Shown piece after piece: positions 14,397-22,524 of a DNA stretch of 24,670 nucleotides. The DNA comes from F0422 sp003992255. Its GTDB lineage: Bacteria > Bacillota > Negativicutes > Veillonellales > Veillonellaceae. The first letter of the stretch is position 1. Each line of letters starts with the position of its first letter. The translations under genes were made by a program, and so were the position numbers. The notes under the pieces were generated by a model that searched no databases, was not told where the DNA came from, and was given only the letters and a program-made list of their open reading frames with translations. The stretch lies in assembly GCF_003992255.1 (NCBI RefSeq), contig NZ_RQVA01000021.1, forward strand, positions 1 to 24,670, written 5' to 3'.

Positions 14397-16823
14397 TTAT
14401 TTTACAGTAATAGCAATATCATCGTCTTCCACGACAACATGAAGTGTTTTACCCTCTCCTGCTCTGCCTTCCAGAATGGCATCAGAAATTGGATCTTCTA
14501 CTAATCGTTGGATAGCACGTTTTAATGGTCTTGCCCCCATGGCAATATCGGTACCTTCTGCTACGATTTTCGCCATAGCTTCATCAGATACTTCCAGTTC
14601 CATCCCTTGTTCATGCAAACGAGTAGTCACCGATTGTAACAAGATACGTACAATTTGTTGTAATTGCTCTGTTTCTAAGGCATGGAATACGATCATTTCA
14701 TCCACTCGATTCAAGAATTCTGGACGGAAATGTGCTTTTACGGCTTGCAACACTTCTTTTTTAGCAGATTCCGTATCTTTTTTTGTATCCCCAGACTCTT
14801 TGGCCGCTAAGAATCCCATAGCAGCAGTATCTTCTTTTAGATACTTAGCACCCAAATTGCTTGTCATAATGATCACTGTATTTCTAAAGTCTACTGTACG
14901 ACCTTGGTTATCTGTCAATCGTCCATCATCTAAAACTTGTAATAAGATGTTAAAGAAATCAGGATGTGCTTTTTCCACTTCATCAAAGAGGATTACACTA
15001 TATGGACGACGGCGTACAGCTTCTGTCAATTGACCGCCTTCATCATAGCCCACATAGCCCGGAGGCGCTCCCACTAAGCGACTCACCGCATGTTTTTCCA
15101 TATATTCTGACATATCGATACGAACCATAGCATTTTCATCACCGAATAGGTTGGATGCCAACGATCTAGCTAACTCTGTTTTACCCACCCCCGTAGGTCC
15201 TAAGAATAAGAAGGATCCAATTGGACGTTTCGGATCTTTCAAGCCTGCTCTAGCACGTCGTACCGCTTTCGATACAGCTACAACGGCTTCTTCTTGTCCG
15301 ATGACACGTTGATGAAGCTCTTCTTCTAATTTTAAAAGACGCTCTGACTCTTCTTCTGCCACACGAGATACTGGAATGCCACTCCATTCAGATACAACAG
15401 CAGCAATTTCGGATTCTGTAACCACTAATTTAGATTCACTCTCTTTGTGGCTATCTTCTTGCTTAGATGCAATATCTGCTTCCAATTCTTTTTCTTTATC
15501 TCGTAGCACCGCAGCTTGCTCGAACTCTTGTGCTGTAATGGCTGCTTCTTTTTCTTTTTGGATACGAAGAAGTTCATCTTCTAAGGCTTTCACATCTGGT
15601 GTTGCTGTGAATACAGCCATTCGTACTTTAGAAGCCGCTTCATCCATGACATCGATGGCTTTATCTGGCAAGAATCGATCCGCAATATAGCGACTCGATA
15701 AATGTACGGCTGCCGCTAACGCATCATCCGTAATTTGCACTTTATGGAAGGCTTCATACCGATCACGCAAGCCTTTCAAGATGTGCAATGCATCTTCTTC
15801 ACTTGGTTCTCCCACTTGCACCGGTTGGAAGCGACGTTCCAAGGCTGCATCTTTTTCAATATGTTTCTTATATTCATCTAATGTAGTGGCCCCAATGACT
15901 TGGAAGTTCCCCCGTGCCAAGGCTGGTTTTAAAATATTAGCTGCATCCATAGCACCTTCAGATGCTCCAGCTCCAATCAATGTATGAATTTCATCAATAA
16001 ATACAATCATATCCTCATGCGATTGCACTTCATCCATCACTTTTTTCAAGCGTTCTTCAAATTCACCACGGTATTTAGCCCCTGCCAGCATAGAACCTAA
16101 ATTCACTGAAATAATGCGTTTGTCTCGCAATACATCGGGAACATCGCCGCTTACGATTCGTTGTGCTAATCCTTCGGCAATCGCTGTTTTACCAACACCA
16201 GGTTCACCTATTAACACCGGATTATTTTTAGTACGACGACTTAAAATTTGTATCACTCGTTGGATTTCTGTATCTCGACCAATGACAGGATCAATTTTTC
16301 CTTGTTTTGCACTTTCATTCAAATCAATCGCATAGTCAGAGATGTCTCCTAAATCACCTGTACCCCCTTGTGCTGGAGTTCCACCTGTTTCGTCACCGCC
16401 CACGATAGCATTAACCTTTTCAACTACATCTTCTGGACGAATCCCTTTGGATGCCAATAGTTGCATAGCCACGCCACCACCATCGGACAATAGGCCTAGT
16501 AAAATATGCTCTGTTCCGATATAGTTGTGACCTCGACTATTGGCCGCTTCTTGCGCTAAATTTAGCACATGTTTAGTACGCGGCGTCATTTGTAATTGGC
16601 CGCCACTATGGGTACCTTTACCAACAGCTGCTACTACCTCTGCTTCCAACTCTTCTCCTTTGATACCTAGCGCAGCTAATGCACGAGCTGATACAGATTT
16701 TTCTTCCTCTACTAGCCCTAATAGTACATGTTCTGTCCCCACATAATTATGTTTAAATTCTATTGCTTTTTCTTGAGCAATCACTAATGCTCGTTTAGCC
16801 CCTTCTGTATATCTTTCTATCAT
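14397..16823 (-). CDS. clpC: ClpC, AAA+ unfoldase of the Clp protease
   Basis: An 808-residue Hsp100 ATPase that unfolds substrates, including arginine-phosphorylated proteins, and feeds them to ClpP. Order of domains: two Clp-N repeats (about 1-145); AAA1 with Walker A GEPGVGKT at 206-213 and Walker B VFIDEIHT; a UVR-containing coiled-coil middle domain (about 415-470) as in ClpC rather than ClpB; AAA2 with Walker A GPTGVGKT at 542-549; then the C-terminal D2-small domain. Length is close to B. subtilis ClpC. The ATG overlaps the mcsB stop by 4 nt and has a good GGAGG inside mcsB. It is the last gene of the CtsR-controlled operon. Confidence 0.97.
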   Translation of the reverse strand: MIERYTEGAKRALVIAQEKAIEFKHNYVGTEHVLLGLVEEEKSVSARALAALGIKGEELEAEVVAAVGKGTHSGGQLQMTPRTKHVLNLAQEAANSRGHNYIGTEHILLGLLSDGGGVAMQLLASKGIRPEDVVEKVNAIVGGDETGGTPAQGGTGDLGDISDYAIDLNESAKQGKIDPVIGRDTEIQRVIQILSRRTKNNPVLIGEPGVGKTAIAEGLAQRIVSGDVPDVLRDKRIISVNLGSMLAGAKYRGEFEERLKKVMDEVQSHEDMIVFIDEIHTLIGAGASEGAMDAANILKPALARGNFQVIGATTLDEYKKHIEKDAALERRFQPVQVGEPSEEDALHILKGLRDRYEAFHKVQITDDALAAAVHLSSRYIADRFLPDKAIDVMDEAASKVRMAVFTATPDVKALEDELLRIQKEKEAAITAQEFEQAAVLRDKEKELEADIASKQEDSHKESESKLVVTESEIAAVVSEWSGIPVSRVAEEESERLLKLEEELHQRVIGQEEAVVAVSKAVRRARAGLKDPKRPIGSFLFLGPTGVGKTELARSLASNLFGDENAMVRIDMSEYMEKHAVSRLVGAPPGYVGYDEGGQLTEAVRRRPYSVILFDEVEKAHPDFFNILLQVLDDGRLTDNQGRTVDFRNTVIIMTSNLGAKYLKEDTAAMGFLAAKESGDTKKDTESAKKEVLQAVKAHFRPEFLNRVDEMIVFHALETEQLQQIVRILLQSVTTRLHEQGMELEVSDEAMAKIVAEGTDIAMGARPLKRAIQRLVEDPISDAILEGRAGEGKTLHVVVEDDDIAITVK

Positions 16824-17893
16824 AGTGTTCCTCCTTTTGAACCTTGTTCTAATATATCTCGAATCACTTGTGCTCGACGACTATCTCGCTCTTGTGTTCC
16901 CATCGTTGGCTTGCCAACTAGCTTACCTAAAAAATTAGGTCTTGTAATAACTAATAACTCTTGAAAGTTTAATGTGACAGGTAATAGCTTCATATCGACG
17001 CCTAACTGTACATCACTTAATAAGGACAATGCCTCTTCTCCGGATATACGCCGTGCATGACTTACAATACCATAGGACCGCCACACTCGATCTTCAATGC
17101 CTTCTCGATCCGTACTCCACAGTTCAGATCTCGACGCTTCTTCTTCTTTCACAACTCCTCGTACAATCTGTGTAAGTTGTTCAATGGTCGCCTCTTCGCT
17201 AATCCCCATTGTCTGTTGATTTGAAATTTGATACACATGACCTAACCCTTCAGAGCCCTCACCATAGAGCCCTCGTACAGAATAGCCCATGCGAATAATA
17301 CTTCGAATAATCCGCTGCAACTTTCCAGTCATGGCCAATGCTGGTACATGAACCATCACCGATGCTCGTAATCCTGTACCTACATTCGTAGGACATGCCG
17401 TTAAGTACCCAAACTCTTTGGAAAATGCATAATCATATTTGCTTTCAATAGCATCATCAATAATCATTGCCTTTTGATAGGCTTCTTCTAATTGTAAGCC
17501 CAACTCCATAGATTGAATTCTCAAATGATCTTCTTCGTTCACCATAATGGAAATACGACAATCTTCAGAGATAATAACGCTTCGTCCTTGGTAGGATTCT
17601 GCCAGATTAGGAGAAATTAAATGCTTTTCTACTAACACATCTCGTTCTATGGGTTCTAATGTTTCTAAATTAATCTTTGTAAATATGGTACCATAGGCAG
17701 CTTGCAAAGGATTCATTACCGATCGCATTTGTCGTTCCACTGTCTCAATGGACTCTTTTTTGCCACGATTCGTAAATGGTATACCTTTAAAGTTTCTCGC
17801 CAATCGTATGCGACTAGATAATACGATGGGATGAGCCTTTTCAGTTCCTTTCATCCAAGGAGACATCGGTTCATCTAAAATTGTTTGTAACAT
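16820..17893 (-). CDS. mcsB: McsB, protein arginine kinase
   Basis: A 357-residue kinase of the phosphagen-kinase fold that phosphorylates arginine in proteins, marking them for ClpCP and inactivating CtsR under stress. The N-terminal SSRIRLARNF (about 26-35) and the central KFGYLTACPTNVGTGLRASV-type segment (FGYLTACPTNVGTG) are family signatures; NVGTG-LRASV is part of the nucleotide-binding core. Length fits B. subtilis McsB. It starts 9 nt after the mcsA stop with a GGAGG site and overlaps clpC by 4 nt. The gene order ctsR-mcsA-mcsB-clpC is the classical Firmicutes one. Confidence 0.96.
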   Translation of the reverse strand: MLQTILDEPMSPWMKGTEKAHPIVLSSRIRLARNFKGIPFTNRGKKESIETVERQMRSVMNPLQAAYGTIFTKINLETLEPIERDVLVEKHLISPNLAESYQGRSVIISEDCRISIMVNEEDHLRIQSMELGLQLEEAYQKAMIIDDAIESKYDYAFSKEFGYLTACPTNVGTGLRASVMVHVPALAMTGKLQRIIRSIIRMGYSVRGLYGEGSEGLGHVYQISNQQTMGISEEATIEQLTQIVRGVVKEEEASRSELWSTDREGIEDRVWRSYGIVSHARRISGEEALSLLSDVQLGVDMKLLPVTLNFQELLVITRPNFLGKLVGKPTMGTQERDSRRAQVIRDILEQGSKGGTL

Positions 17894-17902
17894 AGCTCCT
17901 CC

Positions 17903-18421
17903 TTATTTGGATTCTTTTGACTCTTCTAACGATTTAATTTCATCTCGAATATTGGCTGCTTTTTCAAACAACTCTTGTTTCACAGCTTGTACCAGCTCAC
18001 GTCTAAGCTGTTGAATTTGTTTCTCCACTTTTAAATCTGCCGCCCCTCGTTGTGGTACTCGCCCCTCATAGGAAACAGAGCCCTGTATCCGTTTAATCAA
18101 AGGTGTCAATTGATTTTGAAATGCACTATAGCAAGTATCGCAGCCCAACCTGCCAAGATGATTGAATTCTGAAATCGTCATTCCACATTGTGGACACTGG
18201 ATTGTCTTGCTAGAATTCAACGTCCCCTGCGGATAGATGGCATTGGCAAAAAATTGATTATTAAAAAATGTATCATCAAACATAGAGGAAAACATGGAAC
18301 TTTGTCCTTGTTCTTTTTGACTCGCACATTGTGTGCAGTAATGATGTTCCTCTTTCACACCATTTACAATCGATGTCATATGAACACTAGCTTGCTCATG
18401 ACCACAAGATTCACATTTCAT
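17903..18421 (-). CDS. mcsA: McsA, zinc-finger activator of McsB
   Basis: A 172-residue adaptor with two pairs of CXXC motifs near the N-terminus (CESCGH and CTQC) and two more in the middle (CPQCG and CDTC), both expected to bind zinc. The C-terminus holds a UVR motif (about 135-170, LRRELVQAVKQELFEKAA). McsA stimulates McsB kinase and tunes CtsR. I start it at the ATG 18421 because GGAGG is 8 nt upstream; a GTG at 18424, directly after the ctsR stop, is possible but too close. Confidence 0.94.
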   Translation of the reverse strand: MKCESCGHEQASVHMTSIVNGVKEEHHYCTQCASQKEQGQSSMFSSMFDDTFFNNQFFANAIYPQGTLNSSKTIQCPQCGMTISEFNHLGRLGCDTCYSAFQNQLTPLIKRIQGSVSYEGRVPQRGAADLKVEKQIQQLRRELVQAVKQELFEKAANIRDEIKSLEESKESK

Positions 18422-18424
18422 CAC

Positions 18425-18904
18425 TTACACCTCCTCATTGACAATATTCATAATGGCCTCATAAAATCGTTCTGCCGATTCTTTTCTATACTCCATAGGC
18501 ACATCTGTTAAGATCCTAAGAAATGCTTCATGTAACATCGCTGCTTCACGCTTTGTAATTCGCGCCTCTTGCATATGTTGAAATAATACCTTATCTACAT
18601 GACCAATGGTGATCTGCGGTTCTTCCTCATTTCTACGCTGCACATGTTGCTGTAAAGGAATCAAAACATGTGTTGATTGTGGCTCTAAGATTCTCGTAAT
18701 CGTAATCGACCCACCTAATCCACGTCTAGACTGTACTATAAACCCTCTATCATTAGAAAATCGTGTGCTCAATACATAACTAATCTGCGATGGTGCACAA
18801 TCTAATGTTTCTGCTAATTCGTTACGTCTAACGGTAATACCTTCTTGCTCTTCTAATAGTTTTGTCAATATAAATTGTTCAATTTTATCTGCTAAAACAC
18901 TCAT
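18425..18904 (-). CDS. ctsR: CtsR, heat-shock transcriptional repressor
   Basis: A 159-residue repressor of class III heat-shock genes. A winged helix-turn-helix occupies about residues 1-70 (helix-turn-helix NELAETLDCAPSQISYVLS at 28-46). The wing carries the glycine-rich tip RGLGG at 61-65, where the classical B. subtilis tip is RGGGG, so one glycine is leucine here. The C-terminal helical domain is the McsB/ClpC target. It autoregulates its own operon: three direct-repeat sites lie in the promoter region (separate entry). The ATG has AGAGGAAG upstream. Confidence 0.95.
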   Translation of the reverse strand: MSVLADKIEQFILTKLLEEQEGITVRRNELAETLDCAPSQISYVLSTRFSNDRGFIVQSRRGLGGSITITRILEPQSTHVLIPLQQHVQRRNEEEPQITIGHVDKVLFQHMQEARITKREAAMLHEAFLRILTDVPMEYRKESAERFYEAIMNIVNEEV

Positions 18905-18956
18905 AACTTCCTCTTTTCTGAATTCTATCTACTAAATAATAGGCCAAACTCCTTAG

Positions 18957-19037
18957 TTTGACTTTTTGTCTTTTTATCTTGAGTACAGTATATCTGACTT
19001 TTTGACCTTTGTCAAATACTTTTTTGACTTTTTGACT
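18957..19037 (-). promoter_or_regulatory. Heat-shock operon promoter with three CtsR-type operators
   Basis: On the minus strand TTGACA (19015-19010) and TATACT (18992-18987) are 17 nt apart, near consensus. Three pairs of RGTCAAA-like heptads flank it. Pair A (19037-19023) reads AGTCAAA twice. Pair B (19007-18993) fills the promoter spacer with GGTCAAA and AGTCAGA. Pair C (18971-18957) reads AGACAAA and AGTCAAA, downstream of the start. In every pair the heptads are separated by 1 nt (period 8), whereas the known CtsR consensus has 3 nt (period 10). Confidence 0.85.
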
Positions 19038-19046
19038 TTTATATTA

Positions 19047-19080
19047 AAAAAAGTAGCATATCCTATTGGATATGCTACTT
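19047..19080 (-). terminator. Ferritin gene terminator
   Basis: A perfect 13-bp stem (19051-19063 with 19068-19080) with a 4-nt loop is followed on the minus strand by a run of T. It is about 150 nt downstream of the ferritin stop codon. Confidence 0.88.
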
Positions 19081-19111
19081 CTAATGTCTACTTGTTCTTA
19101 GTAAACAATTC

Positions 19112-19197
19112 CGCTCTTTTGTGTATATTTTGTGTGTTTTTTATGTGTTAGGTTTGTGTATGTTTTGTTTGTTGTGTGTTAGGTTTGTGTGTAAAAG
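19112..19197 (-). repeat. C/A-rich ferritin 3' untranslated segment with a direct repeat
   Basis: Between the ferritin stop and its terminator, the minus strand is almost free of G and is rich in ACA. A 13-nt unit (plus strand gtgttaggtttgtgt, about 19145-19159 and 19175-19189) occurs twice. It is not coding. It would be an unstructured C/A-rich RNA tail. Confidence 0.55.
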
Positions 19198-19228
19198 CGA
19201 AATAGTATGATAAGACTTATCTAGACAA

Positions 19229-19714
19229 TTATTGACGGCTACCTAATTTGGAGTCCAAGAATAATTGTGCAGAACGGCTATCTTGTGCAAATGTGAATTG
19301 ATCTACTAAATCAGTTGCATTTGCTTCTTCTTCTACTTGTTCTTCTACGAACCAGTTCAAGAAGGATACTGTTGCATAATCTTTTTCTTCTAATGCTAAT
19401 GCATATAAGTCGTGGATTTTGCCAGTGATCATTTGCTCGTGAGCCAATACTGCTTTTGCCACGTCTAATGGATTAGTCAAAGTAGATGCTGTATTTTTTA
19501 CATCACCTAATGTTACTTTTTCATTGTTGCTTTGTAAGTAATCGATGAATTTGAAAGCATGTGTTACTTCTTCTTGGTATTGTGCACGTAACCATGCGGA
19601 AAAACCTTTGAAGTTAGCATCAGCCATAGCTAAAGAAAGAGCTAGGTACGTGGATGCTGCGTTAAATTCGAAAATTACTTGTTCGTTCAAAGCTTGAGCT
19701 ACTTTTTGATTCAT
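19229..19714 (-). CDS. ftnA: Non-haem ferritin
   Basis: A 161-residue bacterial ferritin that oxidises and stores iron as a 24-mer shell. Ferroxidase ligands are visible: E16 (in FEFNAASTYL), Y23, and E49 with H52 in QEEVTHAFKF, with further acidic residues in AHEQMITG and FVEEQVEEE. The four-helix bundle is full length. It lacks the methionine of haem-binding bacterioferritins, so Ftn type is favoured. AGAGGT lies 8 nt before the ATG. It is a single-gene unit with promoter 19786-19814 and terminator 19047-19080. The symbol is by family, not by proven orthology. Confidence 0.93.
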   Translation of the reverse strand: MNQKVAQALNEQVIFEFNAASTYLALSLAMADANFKGFSAWLRAQYQEEVTHAFKFIDYLQSNNEKVTLGDVKNTASTLTNPLDVAKAVLAHEQMITGKIHDLYALALEEKDYATVSFLNWFVEEQVEEEANATDLVDQFTFAQDSRSAQLFLDSKLGSRQ

Positions 19715-19756
19715 TGTTTTATACCTCTTATATACTAAATTTTAAAATACTAATCT

Positions 19757-19777
19757 GATGTGCTCTCTGTTCACATC
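19757..19777 (-). promoter_or_regulatory. Short inverted repeat in ferritin leader
   Basis: GATGTG (19757-19762) and CACATC (19772-19777) are perfect 6-bp arms around 9 nt, inside the predicted 5' untranslated region, just downstream of the transcription start. It could be an operator or a weak hairpin. Confidence 0.35.
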
Positions 19778-19785
19778 GTGTTTTC

Positions 19786-19814
19786 ATTATAGCAAACTAA
19801 TCGAGATAAATCAA
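19786..19814 (-). promoter_or_regulatory. Ferritin promoter
   Basis: On the minus strand TTGATT (19814-19809) and TATAAT (19791-19786) are separated by 17 nt. Upstream sequence is A/T-rich, as in UP elements. The leader is about 65 nt. Confidence 0.8.
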
Positions 19815-19989
19815 TATGCTATTTCTATTTTTTTCGATTTTTTATCATTTATTTTTAAATTTGAGAATTATTTATAATAACATTAACTGAAATGCTCAAC
19901 TATTCATGCATACCTTTTTGAAAGAGAGTATACTATCTATGCAAGATCTTTATTACTATTATTTTACAATGAATTGGAGGTGATGATGT

Positions 19990-21030
19990 ATGATGAATTT
20001 TATGACCCGTGCTTTTAAAAAAGTAATGAACTCTACAGAAGGGAACAAAGTAAAAGTCTACATCATCTCTGGTTTCTTGGGGGCCGGTAAGACTACGTTT
20101 ATACAGCAATTGATTCAAGAATTACCAGACCCATCCAAGATACTAGTGTTAGAAAATGATTTTGGACAGGTAAATTTAGATGGAGCCATCCTTAGAGAAA
20201 AAGGCTATACCGTTAGAGAGTTGACCTCTGGCTGCATTTGTTGCAGTTTAGCTGGAGATTTTAGACGAGCTTTGGCAGATATCCTAGATACTAAAGAATT
20301 AGAGTATATCATTATTGAACCATCTGGGGTTAGTCAATTATCAGATATTCTAGCCATCTGCAAAGATCCATCTATTGCCAAACGCATCGAGCTCACTGGT
20401 TGTGTATCCATTGTGGATGCTATGCGGGCTCCTATGTATTATAAAAACTTTGGTATCTTCTTCAAAGACCAAATCGCCTACTCTAGTCAGGTTTTCATTA
20501 GCCATCAAGAAGATGATCAGCTATTGCAAGAAACATTAGAAATTATCCGCACCCTAAATCCAGCGGCTCCCATCTATATATTGCCTTGGGAAGAAATTAC
20601 ACTTTCAAAATATATTTCCATGCACCCCCATGAGCAAGCAGTTTCTTCTCTAGCGCCTACACAAACGATCGAAAATCATAAAGGCCATCATACAGACCGG
20701 AACCATCCAGAGATTCCACATCATGATCACATTGCCCATCATGCGCAAGCAAAGGACTCTTTCTTGACATGTACTGTAGAATGTACATTACCTAGAACGA
20801 TATCTGAGTGGCACATGCATTTACAAGCCTTAATCGATACGAATACTAGTGGTCATATTTTACGCTTAAAAGGTTGTATCCCCCTTTCCACAGGTGGTCA
20901 AGCCTTGGTACAATATAATGGAACTAGTTTGGAGATTACTCCTACTACATTACATGATTCCTATTTGACTATCATTGGACCTTCCTTAAACAATGATGCG
21001 TTGCAATCTTTTATTAATGGTACGATGTAA
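19990..21030 (+). CDS. COG0523 / CobW-family metal-handling P-loop protein
   Basis: A 346-residue member of the CobW/HypB/UreG-related COG0523 family, which couples nucleotide hydrolysis to metal insertion or trafficking. The P-loop GFLGAGKTT is at 28-36. The family metal motif CxCC is C82-C84-C85 in SGCICCS, and IIEPSGVS is at 108-115. A histidine-rich linker (9 His in residues 230-251) and a CobW C-terminal domain (about 257-346) follow. The guanine-recognition NKxD motif is replaced by SHQED at 171-175, so base specificity is uncertain. GGAGG lies 9 nt before the ATG. The next gene starts directly after its stop, in one operon with a permease. Metal unknown; zinc, cobalt or nickel are candidates. 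Confidence 0.88.
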   Translation: MMNFMTRAFKKVMNSTEGNKVKVYIISGFLGAGKTTFIQQLIQELPDPSKILVLENDFGQVNLDGAILREKGYTVRELTSGCICCSLAGDFRRALADILDTKELEYIIIEPSGVSQLSDILAICKDPSIAKRIELTGCVSIVDAMRAPMYYKNFGIFFKDQIAYSSQVFISHQEDDQLLQETLEIIRTLNPAAPIYILPWEEITLSKYISMHPHEQAVSSLAPTQTIENHKGHHTDRNHPEIPHHDHIAHHAQAKDSFLTCTVECTLPRTISEWHMHLQALIDTNTSGHILRLKGCIPLSTGGQALVQYNGTSLEITPTTLHDSYLTIIGPSLNNDALQSFINGTM

Positions 21031-22524
21031 ATGAGTATGCAAAAGATTCCTACCTATGTGGTGATGGGCTTTCTCGGCTCCGGGAAAACCACTGCCATCA
21101 CTGCAGGTATTGAAAGTCACAAAATTTCTAATGTTTGTCTGTTTCAATTTGAGCAGGGCCTAACAAGTCCTGCTCTTTCCGACGACCGAATAAAAACCTT
21201 TTCTGTCGATGACGATCCTGATTCTATTGTTACGCAATGTTGTGAAGTATTGCACAACCATACCTACCGAGAACTTTGGATTGAATGGAACGGCGTGGGT
21301 TCTATCGAAACATTTGAACGTATCTGTTTACAATCTCCCTTAGGAGATATGCTAGATATTCAACACATTTATTATGTAACAAATCCTTCTTGGATTGAAA
21401 CACAATTACCCTACTTAGGTGCCATTCCTTTATCACAAATACGATATAGTAATACAATCCTATTAGGGAACAGTACAAACGAAAAGGACAAACAATATAC
21501 AGAACTTGCTCCAGATAGTACGTGGATTGGATGTCAAACCATTCAACAATGGACCTTGGCAAAACCAATACAAAAGGCAAAATCTCGGTGGAAACCATAT
21601 GCCTTACTGATCTTAGCACTTCTATTTGGCTATATCTTTTATGCCCAACCGACTTGGATTACTATGACCACAGCGATCATGTTGCAAATGGTTCCCTTCC
21701 TACTCTTGGGCACAGGTATTTCTGTCATTGTCGAGCAGTACGCCTCTCCCTATCGGATTGAAAAGTACCTGCATCGTTCTCCTATATTAGCCTATGGACT
21801 CGCCATTGTGATGGCCTGTACCATGCCACTATGCGACTGTGCTGTCATCCCTGTATTACGGAGCTTAACACGACAAGGTATAGCTCCTAAGGTAAGCCTA
21901 TTCTTTACGATGATCAGTCCTTTGCTGAATCCAATCGTACTCTTATCTACGTATTATGCCTTCCCAAAAGAACCGATGATTCTCTGGGGCCGGCCTATAT
22001 TAGGAGTTATCTTGGCTTTCATTGTGAGTCAATATTGTGGCCCTCGCATCTTTGGCAGACATGATGCGTTCCCACCATGGAAACAGTTAACTCTCGTAAA
22101 ATCCCTGTCAAATGACACTGGATTTTTTGGTAGATTACAAGAAGAAACATTACGCCTATTGCCCTTTATCTTAATTGGGTCTATACTTAGTAGTGGGTTA
22201 CAATTATATTTACCGAAACAATGGTTACATGATATATCCCTATCTGGATCTATCTTAGTCATTTTCGCCATGATGATTCTCGCCTTTTGCGTATCCATCT
22301 GCTCCACAGCAGATGCCATCATAGCTCGGTCTTTCATCAGTGTCATTCCACTACCTGGAATTTTGGCATTCTTAATTTTTGGACCTTTACTAGATATTAA
22401 AAACTATGTATTATTACGAAACCTATTTCCTAGCTCTTTCGTGAAAGTATATAGTATATCCCTCATTGTGGGTACATCTATACTTTGCATATTATATTCA
22501 CTAATAGGAGGTTATGCACTATGA
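21031..22524 (+). CDS. COG0523-like P-loop domain fused to YraQ/YcgR-type permease
   Basis: A 497-residue two-part protein. Residues 1-185 resemble a COG0523 GTPase: P-loop GFLGSGKTT at 13-21 and WIEWNGVGS where the relatives have IIEPSGVS. However, the CxCC motif is absent and there is no NKxD. Residues 188-497 hold eight or nine membrane helices of the DUF318/ArsP_1 permease family (YraQ, YcgR), with the two family cysteine motifs MPLCDCAVIP (C268, C270) and ICSTADA (C424). No separate start or frameshift splits the halves, so the fusion is real in this sequence. There is no clear Shine-Dalgarno; the ATG follows the previous stop without a gap, suggesting translational coupling. Probable metal or metal-complex permease. 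Confidence 0.82.
   Translation: MSMQKIPTYVVMGFLGSGKTTAITAGIESHKISNVCLFQFEQGLTSPALSDDRIKTFSVDDDPDSIVTQCCEVLHNHTYRELWIEWNGVGSIETFERICLQSPLGDMLDIQHIYYVTNPSWIETQLPYLGAIPLSQIRYSNTILLGNSTNEKDKQYTELAPDSTWIGCQTIQQWTLAKPIQKAKSRWKPYALLILALLFGYIFYAQPTWITMTTAIMLQMVPFLLLGTGISVIVEQYASPYRIEKYLHRSPILAYGLAIVMACTMPLCDCAVIPVLRSLTRQGIAPKVSLFFTMISPLLNPIVLLSTYYAFPKEPMILWGRPILGVILAFIVSQYCGPRIFGRHDAFPPWKQLTLVKSLSNDTGFFGRLQEETLRLLPFILIGSILSSGLQLYLPKQWLHDISLSGSILVIFAMMILAFCVSICSTADAIIARSFISVIPLPGILAFLIFGPLLDIKNYVLLRNLFPSSFVKVYSISLIVGTSILCILYSLIGGYAL

Noticed and set aside
14476..16746. Several plus-strand open frames opposite clpC, and similar ones opposite lysC (8863-9486) and cas9 (3615-4028, 6279-6656)
   Set aside because: They lie antisense to well-supported genes, have low-complexity Ser/Thr/Pro-rich translations and no ribosome-binding sites.
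19868..19880. TTATT-TAT-AATAA palindrome between ferritin and the COG0523 operon as a Fur/PerR site
   Set aside because: It is short and AT-only in an AT-rich region, matches neither consensus well and is not clearly placed relative to a promoter.
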